A stretch of DNA of 64,000 nucleotides from Syngnathus acus (taxonomy: Eukaryota > Chordata > Actinopteri > Syngnathiformes > Syngnathidae): positions 12,565,693 to 12,629,692 of the forward strand of contig NC_051088.1 of the NCBI RefSeq assembly GCF_901709675.1, read 5' to 3'. The notes beneath the pieces were generated by a model, which saw only the letters and a program-made list of their open reading frames with translations, had not been told where the DNA came from and searched no databases. The stretch's first letter is position 1, and each line of letters begins with the position of its first letter. Made by a program: the position numbers and the translations under genes. Below, one piece after another: positions 1-28,700 of this stretch.

Positions 1-830
1 GGAGAAGAAGCAGTAAGAGCGAGTTAGTTGAATCAAGAAATCACCAAATGGCCACGCACACGCATGCAGCAGCCCTTGTCATAGAACAGTCCGATTTTTT
101 TTCTCTCCATGTAGCGAGCTTCGCGCTCTGGACATCAGCATGCATTGGAATGTTGTGCACTGTGAGTTCTGAGTCAGTTTTTTTGCAAGGCTCTACACAC
201 GCAAATATCCTGCAGTCATGCAAGAAACGAGTAGCGAGCAGAGTGGAATCAGAATGATGCTGATGAGAAAGGTTACTGCTGGACATAAAAAATAAAATTC
301 ACAAGTTGCAAAAAAAATCATAATAATAAAGCAGACATCGCAGCAGGTTATAAGAGCATGTGATTGGTTAGATTCTTGAAAACAGGAGATGATTGGTTCC
401 AAGTCAGCCGTGTCAGGCGTCCACAGGCAGCCGGGTCATGCTGAATCGGATCACTGTCACTCACAGTCTCGCGCTCTCGCTAACACGCGCCACAATGAGC
501 TCCACGAGTGTATTATGCTGCGTGTGGTTTAGGCGTGCATGGAGAGAGGCATTCCGTTGCCATGGCGATCGTTCCATGCACCCTTCCCTCAAGCCCAAAG
601 TGAGGAAAAGCAGAATGAGTTGAAAGAAACGGCAAAAAGTGAATGCAAGTCTACAGACAGGCAAACGGGCAGACAGAGACTTACATAGAGACAGTTTGGC
701 CAAAACTATCAACTGCAACAAGCGACTAAAACTTTTGGAAGGTGCACAATCGGGCAGCTCAATGGGCGTCCATGCTGCAGTTGGCCAAACTCTGAGAAGT
801 CTCTACACATGACTCTGGCATAGGTGACAG

Positions 831-893
831 ACTGGCAGACAGACAAACTGACGGACAGACAGACAGACAGAAAGACAGACGGACAGACGGTCA
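831..893. repeat. Degenerate (ACAG/ACGG)n simple repeat
   Basis: Tandem ACAG and ACGG tetranucleotides with scattered substitutions are visible directly. The open frames across it are repeat artefacts. Confidence 0.85.
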
Positions 894-1814
894 AGCAGTA
901 GGTTCAGTGCTTATCTGTTTTTCCAAAGAGCCTGTCAGACAGCAGAAAAACACTTCATGCAGACTGAGAAGGTTTCGCAACGTTATTTTCCCACTTTTGT
1001 CGTCGGCACTTGGTTTGTTTTCATTTTTCGTCCCCGTAGGTGGAGTAAACTTTCGAGTATATGTCGCCCACAGTGTGACCAGAGAAACCTGGAGGTCAGG
1101 GCGCTGCTGTGTTACTGCTTTTCTCAGTTTCTCTCCATCCCTCCCTCTCTTCCTTCATCCCTCCCTGACTGGCCCTCTCAGCATAGCTTGATGGAAAAAC
1201 GATGATGATTAAAAGTACAAGGATAGAAGAGGCACTGGAAGGTTGAGGCTGCTGTGTGAAAAAAAAAATGCTGATGAGAAGAAACTGCAACATAAAAACA
1301 GAGGGAAGCTGTGAGGTAGATGGCTGCTACATCCTTTCCAAAAAATACTGAGCGGTACCGCCTTTTTGATAAGAACCTTTTTCACTGAGCAACCATTCTG
1401 TTTTTATCTTTGACGCAGGGGGTGAATGCTAACGACTCCTCATAAAATATGCAACCACACGAGAAAGAATGAGAGAGGTGATCTCACAGTAATCTTTTTT
1501 CATCTGTACACAAAACTAGGCCAATATCAAATGAAAACAAACTGGATCCACAGGGATCACAAAGGTCCAGCACAGCTCAGGCAGATGAAAGCGCAAAAGA
1601 CACACATCTTGCATCTGCAATATTAAGTCTGAGGGCTGGGGTTGCTATGGCGAGAACCCAAGTGGAGCGTGACGCAGAACACAAGCGGCACTAAAAGGCG
1701 CAGCGTTTCCTTCAGGAAACATATTGATCAAGTGTTTGTTTCTTGATGAACGTGGTCACAAAGCTAAAAACAATGCTAGCTAGCGGCTGAGTCTGTGTTA
1801 CAGCCTGCGGGCGC

Positions 1815-1853
1815 TGCTAGCTTTATGCTAGGCTAGCTTTATGCTAGGCTAGC
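1815..1853. repeat. Short tandem GCTAGCTTTATGCTAG repeat
   Basis: The motif GCTAGCTTTATGCTAG occurs twice in succession with further GCTAG copies on both sides. It is a small local duplication with no evident function. Confidence 0.8.
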
Positions 1854-2104
1854 TCCTGTTTTGATTCAGTGGCGGAACAACACTAACAACAACTTTGTAT
1901 ACAAAGTGTCATAAGGCAGCTGTCTATATCCCTAGCTCACTCGGGGTGATAGCGCAAGATGAAGAAGAAGGCAGCGTGGGATGGCGGGAAGGTAAAAGGG
2001 CATGAGGGAAGGAGCAAGGTTGGAAAGGAGAAGCAACTGAGAAGACTGATGAGGAGACAGCACAAGCATGCACGCACACGGACACGTCAAAAGCAGCGGC
2101 GCAC

Positions 2105-2212
2105 ACATCGCCATACACACAATGACCTTCTTACACACAGTGAGAAACACACACACACAGACGCACACAGCAGCTCTGGCAACACCAGCAAGCACACACA
2201 CAGACGCTCGCC
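2105..2212. repeat. CA-rich low-complexity tract
   Basis: Imperfect ACACAC runs interrupted by other triplets. It generates spurious frames rich in His and Thr on one strand and Val and Cys on the other. Confidence 0.75.
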
Positions 2213-3099
2213 GAACTGACATACAGAGAAATCAAGAGGAAACATGAAGTGGGTGGGTGGTGGTGCTACTCTTCACGGGAGATGGGGACAATGACAAAAA
2301 GGCTGGAAATCACCGATGAGGGAAATGACAAAAGAAGGAGGAACAGGGAAAAAAAGGATGAGGAAATCTAAAGAAATCTTATCTTTTATACTACACAAGA
2401 GCCTGTATTTAGATCTGGCACAATCCAAATACATCTACAAGATAACAACTCCACTTTTAGACAAACAGAGTACATTTCACAGTCTTTATGTGTACTTTGG
2501 GCAAACTGGAAACCTGTAATATCCAAAACAAAAAGAACATACAGAAAAGAGAAAGTCAAGAGCGGCATTGGAGAAAGAGAGAAAGTTAACAAACAAATGG
2601 GACAGACAGGAAGAGAAACCACAACTTTTTGGAGAGCTCAGGACGAGAGGCAAACGGGAGATGTTGAAGCTGAAAGTCGTCTTACGGAAATAATCAATCC
2701 ACAACACGCTGAACAAAAGCGAGAGGAGACGAAGGAGAGGAAAAAAACAAGCTAAAAGGGAAACTCAACAAAACTTAGAATGGCAAGTTAGGCATCAGCA
2801 GCGATTTTTGGGGCTTTTATACTCGAAGGTTTACAGCTTTTGGCCAAAACTCAAATTGTAGCATGCCAAAAAAATCACTCCCACAACTCCGACACGCTTA
2901 TTTTGTTTGACTCCTTTACGCTGAGAGCGGGCGTTCAACACAGCAACCAGGCTTGACCTCATTGACACACAGCAAAGATCGTAAGACATGGTGCAGCAGG
3001 AGCTGTCCTTTACTCTCTGAACTTTGACCCTTAATCGATGCCAAAATCAATGAGATTGTTTGCTTTCATTTCCTTTTGGAGAGTATCATCTTCATTTAT

Positions 3100-3250
3100 A
3101 CTTAAAGGGGAAGTCAAGTCAAAAATACGTGTTCTGCATTTTGATCAATATTGTGTTTGAGGAGTATGAATTGATCCAGGGGGCGGCCATCTTGTCACTT
3201 GAGGACATCATAGTAGCTAAGGGCTCAGGGTTTTTGCCTCTGAACACAGA
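3100..3250 (+). mobile_element. Interspersed teleost repeat copy (MITE-like, partial)
   Basis: The stretch begins with AAAGGGGAAGTCAA and includes GGGGGCGGCCAT followed by CACTTGAGGACATCA. I recognise this arrangement from a repeat family scattered through many teleost genomes. A more complete relative lies at 34905-35221 in this window. The family name is not certain. Confidence 0.5.
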
Positions 3251-3372
3251 GAGTGAAAGGCGAGCAACCCCTGCACCACACTCAACACTCAACAATAAAA
3301 CCAAACACACTCTGGACAGGGGCCAGACCTGGATTTGGACCAGACCAGATCAGACCAGAATTGCACAGCTGG

Positions 3373-19319
<15,947 letters not shown>

Positions 19320-20099
19320 TGTCGCCGTTGTTGACATGACACGAGGTTGATTTGTGTTGTGTTCGTCTTTCCCCACCTCCTTCCTTGTCTGTCCTCAGCT
19401 CAGTGACCCGCTGGTGCAATCGCTGACAGCTTGTTCATGTGTTCAACAGGCCGTCTCGCTCCTTCCTTGATTTCTTATTCAAAACTCTATAATGCATACG
19501 CTTCAATTGCCTTTTGTTGAATAAAGGGGCGCTGATTGCGTTGTTTTTCCTCCTCAGTGTCTCAGCCTGGCCTTCCGCTGTTCCTTCACTTCTCCATCAC
19601 TGGAGGAGGAGGGTGAGGGGGGTGAAGAACAGTGTGCAGGAGCACTTGAGAAGCGCGGCGGTATCTGAAAGAATCCAGCTTTCTTCGCTTTTGTCTCTCC
19701 TGTCTCCCTCCTTGCGGGTTCACAGCCAGTCCATGGACGAGCGGGCCGGCTGACGCATATGCGGGTGGGGGCAAAGGGGGTGACTGACGGGTGGAAAGCG
19801 CGGCCAAGAGCCAAAGTAAGATGATAAATCAAAGAGAGGAAGTGGGTGCAGATGTGAGGTAGGTAGACGCTACTGCCGCTCCACAGAGACCTACGAAACG
19901 AGAAGAATCAAACATGGCCATGAGTGCTCGCAATTATAGTTCTGGAAACATTTTAAGCATATATGTCACAAGACACCTCATTTTCTTTCACGTACTACTT
20001 AAGTGGACTGCATTTGGTACCTTAAAGGTACTTTACTGTCTTTACCTTTTGAATTATATTGCTAGAGAACAAGAATATTATATCATCTTTAGGTCTGTT

Positions 20100-20445
20100 T
20101 AATACCTTTTTTTTTTATTTCAGACCAATACCAGTAAGAATATTTACTCCAGTACTCACCGATACCAAGTACCAATACCATAAATCATTTTGATACAATT
20201 TTAATGAACACAATGAATAATTGTGAACAAATAAACTTCTGTCTTTCTGACGCAAATGATGGTTCACAAATGTGTTAAACGGTCGCAGTATAGTACCACC
20301 TACTGGCAAGGAGGACTTACTCCACGTCAGACTTCCCCCCCCCCCTTAAGCATCGGTGGCTGGTATGGGCATCGTTCATGCCTTGAAAAAGGGGCCAGTG
20401 TTGTTCCAATATCGATACCTGGTATCGGTACTTGCCCATCTCTAA
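20100..20445. mobile_element. Interspersed repeat with CGATACC / GGTATCGG motifs
   Basis: The stretch contains CACCGATACCAAGTACC at one end and ATCGATACCTGGTATCGG at the other, inverted relative to each other. The same motif returns at 20815-20890. This pattern recurs in teleost genomes in non-autonomous elements; the exact family is not certain. Confidence 0.45.
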
Positions 20446-20794
20446 TAATCATTAAAATACTAAGAAAATGAAAACATAATACATATGATGGGTTGGAAGA
20501 CATAACTATTGCCTGGTGGCTCTTAGTGCTGAGCCAGCATACATTTGGTTTAAGAGCTCGCTGCTGCACCTCATAACAACTCTGAGCAGAGCACTCAAGA
20601 GTGAAGCAAAGCAGTGAAGCTTCACAATCAACTGTTGCTCCATGGAGCACCGATTAGACACATTTAAATTTGCAAATGAAATATGTACTTGAAACTGTGG
20701 ACGTCTTACACAATATGTCCATCCCACATGAGCAATCAGACCCCACTTTCACTCAATTATTCGAAAAAAAACTGGCAAATACATAAAATTAGGA

Positions 20795-20895
20795 CTCTTG
20801 GATGTCACTTATTTTCAGACAGATACCGGACCGAGTATGTAAGTCCTGTGTACTCACCGATACCGATAACAAGTAACCGATACTATTCGTACTTT
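20795..20895. mobile_element. Second fragment of the CGATACC-type repeat
   Basis: CAGATACCGGACCGAGTATG followed by TACTCACCGATACCGATAAC shares the motif of the copy at 20100-20445. It is partial, with no coding capacity. Confidence 0.4.
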
Positions 20896-20969
20896 TGATA
20901 CGTAACAATTTAATTAAGCTAATATGATTTTAAAGCAGGTGACCTTCTGTGTTTTATTATTCATTAACT

Positions 20970-21062
20970 GTGAACTCATGGATAGCGCATCTGCCTCACA
21001 ATCAGAAGATTCAGGTTTGAACCTCCATTGGAACATCTTTGTGTGGAGTTTGCAAATTCAGC
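20970..21062 (+). mobile_element. tRNA-like SINE/LINE fragment
   Basis: GATAGCGCATCTGCCTCACA, then CAGGTTTGAACCTCC, then TGTGTGGAGTTTGCA matches a common teleost retroelement whose head carries an RNA polymerase III B-box-like GGTTTGAACC. Only a short 5' segment is present. It is not a functional tRNA gene because no acceptor stem or complete cloverleaf is seen. Confidence 0.6.
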
Positions 21063-22110
21063 TTGATTTCAGAGTAATAGTCCCGATAATGCTGCTTAAA
21101 GGAGCACCTGTACCTCAGGGTGTGTCCAAAAGAAGAACGGCAGTGATGCAAGCTGCTTTCGTCGAACGCATAATTTCCTAATTGCGGAATTCGTGTTCAT
21201 GTTTCAGACCATCTCGGGAGATGATTTAATTAAAATAAATCTGACATAAACAGTGTTTTCATGCAGGCCGGGAGCTCGTGTTGCTCCCACTATCACGAAG
21301 CCTGCTTCATCCCACATGGGCAATTAGTGAGGCTGTGTACTGTGCCGAATTCTGTCAGCATCACACATGTCACACACAGCCTATTCTGATGAGGCTATTT
21401 TACATCAGGAGAAGCAAGAAAGCTCATAATGAATTCTTTGTCTCCTCCCTCCTTTCCACTCCTCATCTTCACTGGGCTCTGTCATGCATCCCCCCCGCCC
21501 TCCTGTTCTTTCCCTGCCCTACCATGCCGCCATACTGACGGAGAGTGTTAGCTTATGACTGAGTCACCCTGCTGCCTTCCTTCAAGTTTCCTCTCTTACG
21601 GGACCTTCTCCTCCAAATGCACATGTGCGCGTGCAAATCCGTGCGCTAGATGGCTTACTCATTTCGTCATTTGAATTCCTCCTTTCTCCTCCTGCGACTG
21701 TCTCCCCAGCTATCCGCTTCCTGCCATTGCAATCATTTATTTACTCAGCCTGTCACACGCTTTCTTCCCAGCCTGGTCTCTTACTCACTGATTCTGTCTG
21801 ATTTTATAAAGCTCACGCAAGAACGGGGCTCCTGCCGCAGCTATCCTCAACGGCATTTTTCTGCTGGGCTCATTCAGAGCTGTGACGTGTGCAATTGCAC
21901 ATGTGCAGCAGATGTGCACCGAGGAGTCGGAAAACATGCACAATATCATTGTTCGGTCTTCATTGTCAAATAAGCAAGGCACGCACAGCCCATGTCACTT
22001 ATGCAACTGTATGCATCACAGATATACACACTCATGCCCGGAGACATCACTCTCATTACACATATGTGTCTTTGAGCGCAGCCCTTTCTAAATAAGAGAG
22101 CGTGACAGGC

Positions 22111-22114
<4 letters not shown>

Positions 22115-22189
<75 letters not shown>
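22115..22189. repeat. (GA)n microsatellite
   Basis: An uninterrupted GA run of about 75 bp. On the opposite strand it yields a false Leu-Ser repeat frame. Confidence 0.95.
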
Positions 22190-22191
<2 letters not shown>

Positions 22192-22418
22192 TGGCTGAGA
22201 TGTGTTTGAACATGAAAACAGGCACACAAAAGGTCATGCAGTTCTTCTCCACGTCACTTCCTGTCACGGGGTTTTATTTTGAGGGCACTCGTTGAAATAT
22301 TTCAGGATTTCAGGATATTCAACATAGGAATATTTTTTTACTTTTGTAGTTTTGTTTGGCACTAATTTGTTCTTGTTATACCGGATCGTAGTGAGGTGTG
22401 TCATCACTGGCGGAGCTT

Positions 22419-22440
22419 GGGGGGGGGGGGGGGGGGGGGG
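22419..22440. repeat. Poly-G tract of 22 bases
   Basis: Twenty-two consecutive G residues, a length that is often misread in assemblies. Confidence 0.95.
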
Positions 22441-23699
22441 TTCACTGGCTGTATTTATTTTATATATACTGTATATGTTTATTTCATTTTTTTGATGATA
22501 TTCTATTCATAAGTCTAAGAAGTGCAGTCCACATGTTTCATGAATCATGAAAAGTTAAAGTGATAAATTTGCTGAGTTTTTTTGCATGCATTCATTTGTT
22601 GTGATCCAATTTATTATGTCGTTTTTGTTTGGTAAAATCTTGTGCAGTTGTCAGTGTTTATTAAATTAAAGGGAGAGTGTAGAGAATTTGCTTGCCATCC
22701 AGTCATGAACTAATGCAATACAACGACCTAAATCCGATGCACGAGCACGACAGTTTACTACCACCCATTTCCTCAGCAAAAGTGCAAATCTGATATTATT
22801 TATTCCAATGCAGACTAATATAGTATAAGACTTGTGTTTGTTAAAAAAAATACATAGGACCTTGAAAAAAAGAATGACGTAGTGCAATATTGACAAAAAA
22901 ATGCAATCAGATTATTTTTCAAAATCATTCATCCCTATGCAGCCCTAACATAGTTGACCGCTGAGAGAGAGGAATTGTCCTCCTGGGATTTAATTCCAGG
23001 CCAGTAGGCCCACGTATGCTCTGTGACAGTGTGTATGCGCCAGACGGGTTAATCCAGGCTACGCGCACGCACATGCGCACGCACATGCACACACACGCAC
23101 ACACACACACATTTGAGCATTCATGAAAAAACTAATATGGGTACTTGCTTTGTTTCTTGATACTCTTAGCTGTCATTCTTAGCTTCATAGATAATCAAAT
23201 GAACTGAAAGCTATCTGTGTACCTTGTGATACTGTATGATATGCGTACATAAGGGGTCACACATACTTTGGTTGAACCAGTTGCCCAATCAGGCTTCGAC
23301 ACAGTGGCAGCATTACGGAGACGAGTCGCACTTTGAAGCAACTTGATGGTGAGAATGGTGGCTTTGATTGGGACCAAAATACATGCAGTCATAAAATTTG
23401 TAGATTAGACAGACAGACAGACGGTATCCCATGTCCCTCCCACGTGAGCCCCTGTTCACCTCCACTCATAGCCGCACACACAAACACACGTACTTGCTCA
23501 TGCTCTGGTTCACTGTTCTCTTGTGAGCAGCACGGGTCCAATTCAAACACAAAATGACCTTTGCTGGTCACCTTCAGACGTGCCTGAGCATCATCCGGCT
23601 CCTCATCATCATTCTGTTGCTGCCCTTCATCACGGCAACAATATCAAGCGTATACTGTGCCCACTCGCCTCCTTCAAATTCAACGACATGGGTTCAAGG

Positions 23700-24960
23700 T
23701 GCGCCACTAACCTGTGCCCACCTCACGGCAAGGTTACCACACTACACGGTGGCTCTGGCCGACAACCCGCTGCAGGTGCGACGCGCCGCGGGAAAAAAAC
23801 GATGTGAAGGAAGGAAGGACGGGAGAGGACTGCCGGTGCTCACTGTGCAGCGCAGAGGCCCGTGCAAATATAGAGTGCTCGCGCTCGGCGACAATGCTGG
23901 ATTGCAGCCCTTCACCCACCCTCCGTGGACGGATGGACATGCAACGGCGTGCAGCTCGGCAACCGCGCGCACACTCGCATAATGTTACAGCGCTGTTTAC
24001 CGGGGTATTACGGTATCCCCGACTGTATGGCTATTATAGTAGCTCCGCAAGGCCCGCGATGACACACCAGGCCGGAACGCCGTTTAAAAATGTCTTTTAG
24101 AGGGCGGAAAACCCACGCGTGCTCTTCCACCATCACAGCAAGAGACACGCGTGGGGTAAATAGGAGTCACGCACCCATGCACGCACGCACGCCAACGCGC
24201 ACGGACTCGCCACTCACCGTGCAGGCCGAGCTCAAGGACATCAGCATCAGTGGGCGGGCGGGCGAACGGGCGCAGAGCCACAATCCCCAGTTAATCTTGC
24301 GTGAGCGTGGAGCGGAGAATGTCCCGGCCCGGATGAGAGAGGATGCACAGGAGGGCGGGAGGAAGATGGGTTGTAGTGGCGGAGGTGGCGGTGGTGGTGG
24401 TGGTGGAAGAGGAGGAGGACCGCGAGTGGGCTGCTGCAGCCCTACAGTCCGATGGAGGAGCGGGGATGAGACAAGCACGGTGCTGATGAATATTCCACTC
24501 CGCGCTGTCACCTGACCGTGAGTCGGTCGAGTTCTGCAGCTGACGGAGGGAGAGAGAAAGAGAGGGAGAGAGAGGGAGGGAGGGAGAGAGAGAGAGAGAA
24601 AGAGAGATTCACCGGGTTTACCTCTATTGCGGAGGGGGTGGGGAGGGACGGGGTGCAGTATTTGCCGGTGCTTACCGCTGGTGATGCTGCTGTTGTTGCT
24701 GGTGGTAGCGATTAAAACGACGGGGCCCAATGCGGTGAAGTAAAGAAAAGAAAAGAAGTAAAGAAAGGGCGCGCTGACAGGAGATGCTCCTGCGACATCT
24801 CTGGAGGAGGAGCCCGCGCGCGCACCGGAGCCTGCTCGCAGCATCCACAGGCAGAGGAGGAGGAAGAGGAGGAGGAGGAGGGGGAGGGGGAAGAGGGGTG
24901 CCTACGTCACCCCCTCCCTCCGCATACACTCACCTGCGTGGTGACGATAGCGGACACACC
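23700..24960 (-). promoter_or_regulatory. CpG-rich block, possible atp2b3 promoter and 5' leader
   Basis: Compared with AT-rich flanks, this stretch is rich in G+C and in CpG, with clusters such as GCGACGCGCCGCGGG, GGGCGGGCGGGCGAACGGGC and CCCGCGCGCGCACCGG. It includes (GGT)n, (GA)n and (GGA)n runs. It lies about 5 kb upstream of the first atp2b3 coding exon and more than 4 kb from the 3' end of ccnq. A CpG-island promoter with a non-coding first exon for atp2b3 is the simplest reading, but no TATA box, start site or donor was confirmed. Confidence 0.4.
24549..24606. repeat. (GA/GGGA)n purine tract
   Basis: Purine-only GAGA and GGGA runs within the CpG-rich block. Purine mirror tracts of this type can form unusual DNA structures. 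Confidence 0.8.
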
Positions 24961-25673
24961 GCAGCACAGTGAAGGGTATTGCCGGTTATACAGCCATCTC
25001 AATTTAAATCCATTTCAAATGATATCAAAAATCCACACCCACAACAAAGCGCTAGCTCCTCAAATCATTATCCATGACTAAGTGTATTCACATAAAACAA
25101 CAGTTTTTGAATCCCATTCTGAAAAGAAAAGAGATTCAATACAAACAATAGAATTGAAAGCATTTATCATGATTGAGATTAGATTGTTAGGTTGACATGT
25201 ATACTGACAATAAGCAGCATTTAGCTGTTATGGTGCACACAATTGGAATACAGAAGTGAAGTCAGCCGCAGCTGTGGATGTTTTGGATTTCCAGTTAAAA
25301 ATGGTTCTTCTTTCTTGAGGTTTTGATGAAGCCCTTTTAAAGCTAACACGTTATAGTGTCTTCATATAGTGAGTTCATTTTTGGGGTTAGCAAATTTAAC
25401 AAACATTTCCACTCTAGCTGTCTTCGCCACTCGAGGGAGTCCTGCTACCCACAGATTTATATGATGGACATTTTGTTTAAAGGGGACATGTAACAACAAT
25501 TGACCTTTCAATGTCCCAATATAAGCAGTTGAGTGTCTGGAGTGTGAATTAAAGTCTAACTTAACTTGCACCAAATTGAGCTTCTTGCTTGTATATAGCA
25601 GTTCTGACTTTTCTCCCTCTGCTCAGTTCAACCAAAGTAGGGGCCTGGGGCACTGTCCATGGTACTGGAAGTT

Positions 25674-25709
<36 letters not shown>

Positions 25710-28700
25710 TGCTGGAAAAACAAAGAATCATGACTCCTTTCATGCATTGCGCTGCCCCACCCCCACTTCCGCCACAAACAATGTACATGTATGACTAAAG
25801 TGAACTAAATATTGTCAAACCGTATTACGCACTGAGGAGAAAGAGGAGACGTGTATTTATAGATATGAAGTTATAAATAGATATCCCTTCATCTGGACTG
25901 CAAACACACACACACACCTTGACAAAAAGCTTTGTTGCTGATTTGATCCATCCCTTCTTTTATCATCACATCATCTCCCAGAGGCATATTAAAATATCTG
26001 AAACACTTTCATTTCAGATGAGAACTCATCTCTTTCCATATTTCCATAAATAAGAACCAAAAAAAAACAACTCCAATACTTTTCATGTCAAGAAGGAAAG
26101 GTGGAATCTTGTGGGAATGAAAATTGCTTGTGATGGTCAAGTCACATGCAATGCAGAAGAATGTTGGTGAATGGACAACCGTCACCAACGTGGGGACATT
26201 TATGGCCTCTTTTAAGAGAATCTTGGACTGTGCCTCTAAAAACAAATGAAAAGGTGTGAAAATATTGCAGATGGTGCGATCTATCATGAAATCCTGGCTT
26301 GGCAAATCCTGTATATGTATATAAACACTAAAGCAGTAGAAATTCTGAATAAGGGTTCTCATTGGACAAATGTTCAGGGGCAGGGTGGGGGTGGGGGGGT
26401 GAGAGCAAATCGTGTATTTGCCTCAACGCAGTCTTGCCCGCTTGATTTTAGTTACATAAACAGGAATGCCCTTGAAATGAACTATTTTAAGTGCCATGCC
26501 TTAGGACTTTCCACGTTTAAGGTCACGGGCACGTGTTGCAGCCAGCAGCTGGTGATTTATATAATTATTTCAATTCTTACACAGTCTGCAAAGCCCAATG
26601 AAAGAGCAAGCAGAGCACCCACTGACACATTTAATGTATAATATGCCAATAAAAGGTGTGTCAGCAGAGCATTGTCTCAAAGCAATCAGCTTGACTTTTT
26701 AGGATGGCTCTTCAAGTGCATGGCAGTTCCTTGCCAGCATGTTTAAGGTCAAAAATCCATCTGCGCATCGACACGCCATCCTGTCCCTTCCGGGGCATCA
26801 GACTGCATGCGAGACTGGGTGCATCACGCAATTTGTCTTGTTTCGTCTAGTCAGCAGTCACATCATCAATAAACACAGATGGGCCAGTTCCATCATGTTG
26901 ACTTGCTATCATGCGTTTCTTTCTTGCTCTTCCCATGATTGATCTGTCTATTTGTACTTTATTGATATATCTCAACACGTCCCGCGTGGAACCTTTTTCA
27001 CATGCCCTCAAGCTCAAAGTAAGATACACTTGTTAGCAGACAGCTAGCAGCGGGCTTCGACACGCCACGCAAACACAAACTTCCCTTTGAACTCATCTTC
27101 TCGTGTCAAATGTTCTCTTCGCTTACATGGCCTAAATGCTGTCAATCCATATCACTCTTTCTTTCCATGCTCCTGCCCCACCCCCACCCCACCCAGTTCT
27201 CCTTGCCATCTGATGGTTAATTCATGGAGTCTGGCTGAACATGCTTCCTCTCCATTATTAATATAACATTAGGGAGACAAGAGGGAGGGGCGGGGGGGGA
27301 GAGAGGAAGAGGAAATAAGGAATCTGGAGAGAGGAAAGACAGTGGAATGAAGAGTGGGCAACTGGGATGGGTTGGGGAACGGCAAGGGGAGAAAGTCTTT
27401 CGTCCCCAAAAGCCACGCCAGTGGCAGAGTGACAGATGAGAAGGGAGGCAATGTGTCGGAAGGAGGAGGAAAAGTGTGCGGCACGTGATGCTGCTGCAAT
27501 GCACGCCATGTCTCCTGTCCCACAAAAGAGAGGCACAAGCCATGAGGAGCTCATGTCTTTCTTTTCACACACGTCAGAAAAGGGGTCAATACAAAAAGGT
27601 ATATGAGGTGATGATTTTGTTTTACTTTCTTGGAAGGAAAAAAAAAACACTAAGATGAAATGAAAGCTCAGGACAGCCCTTGCCAGATTTCAGTGCTCAG
27701 TTCTATTTGAGCCTCTGTGCATTCTGCTTAATGTGAAAGCAACATGTCCTGAAATAACCCACACACTGACTTATTTCTCACACTTCTTTGACAGAAGTGT
27801 GCGTGTACTGCATGCCATCAATGGAGCAGCCACTGTCCTAAATTGCATTTACTTCATTTTTTGGATAAATTGCACTTGCAGAGTAGTCTTAATGCAACAA
27901 ACTGTTTTTACTTGAGTATTTATTTTCAGATGAAACAGCTGTTTAACCCTGCTACATTGATGTGTATTCTACTTGCTACTATTATTTCTCAATCCATAAT
28001 TGTTTGTCTTTATCTATCATTTGTTCATGAAAAGTTGCATTATTTTTGTTCAGAAGTATCGGGATTTTGCGATTTTGCTCATTTAATTTCACATTCAGAC
28101 TGTACACAGACCTGATAGGTAGATATTTTGCATTTTATGCAAAGTCGCTGACTAAAAATGTAATGTCGTGATCCGAGGTTTCTCAGAATACAGTCATCAT
28201 ATCACAAAACGTATTACAGACAAAGCTGTAGGAAAATGTCACAAGATGGAAGTTCTCAAGTGCCCTCACTGCTCTACACAGACGGTTGAAGACGTCCGCA
28301 GGGAAGCAAAACAATTTGGACCCGACTCCTTGAGGACACTTCTTGGCAGAAGGTTGTCCACCAAGCACTTAAGATAATGAAGAGCACCGAGCTCAGTAGT
28401 TGGATCCTGAAGGCACCAAGTTAGTTAGTCAGTACTTCAGTAGCTTTAGTTACATCCAGCTGGATGGTAGTGACCCTTCATTTTCATTCACGACAGCCAA
28501 GCATGCCAGAGAAGAAAAGGCACAGGCCGGATGTGGTAGCCATGTGCTCTTCTCCTTAATATGCGCTAATGATCTGGTGCTAATTAAGGATTCCTAAGTG
28601 GGGGATGTGTGGGACTTGCATAATCATTGACTCACAGCAACATGTCCCTTGTGAAACACTGGAATTGATCCTCAACGTCTTGCTGAAAATCAAGCCGTCG

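Larger units (their letters stand above)
1..3372. other. Non-coding flank downstream of atp2b3
   Basis: No exon with homology or good splice sites was seen here on either strand. The stretch lies beyond the last recognisable atp2b3 coding exon on the minus strand, so part of it is probably that gene's 3' UTR. I found no AATAAA on the minus strand in it, so the transcript end cannot be placed. It contains simple repeats and one interspersed repeat copy, listed separately. Confidence 0.6.
19320..23690. other. Gene-free region upstream of the atp2b3 start, with old repeats
   Basis: I see no convincing coding exon on either strand. Open frames here lack homology, splice sites or both. The stretch may include non-coding 5' exons of atp2b3, which I cannot place from sequence alone. 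Listed separately are fragments of interspersed repeats and a long GA run. Confidence 0.55.

Noticed and set aside
20970-21062. A possible tRNA gene suggested by a B-box-like GGTTTGAACC
   Set aside because: No acceptor stem or anticodon arm can be formed. The sequence fits a common tRNA-like retroelement.
21946-22227. A Leu-Ser repeat protein frame
   Set aside because: It is a translation of the GA microsatellite at 22115-22189.
24167-24844. A 225-codon minus-strand frame rich in Pro, Leu and Ser
   Set aside because: It is made by GA and GGT repeats in the CpG-rich block, which lacks stop codons by composition. No domain is seen.
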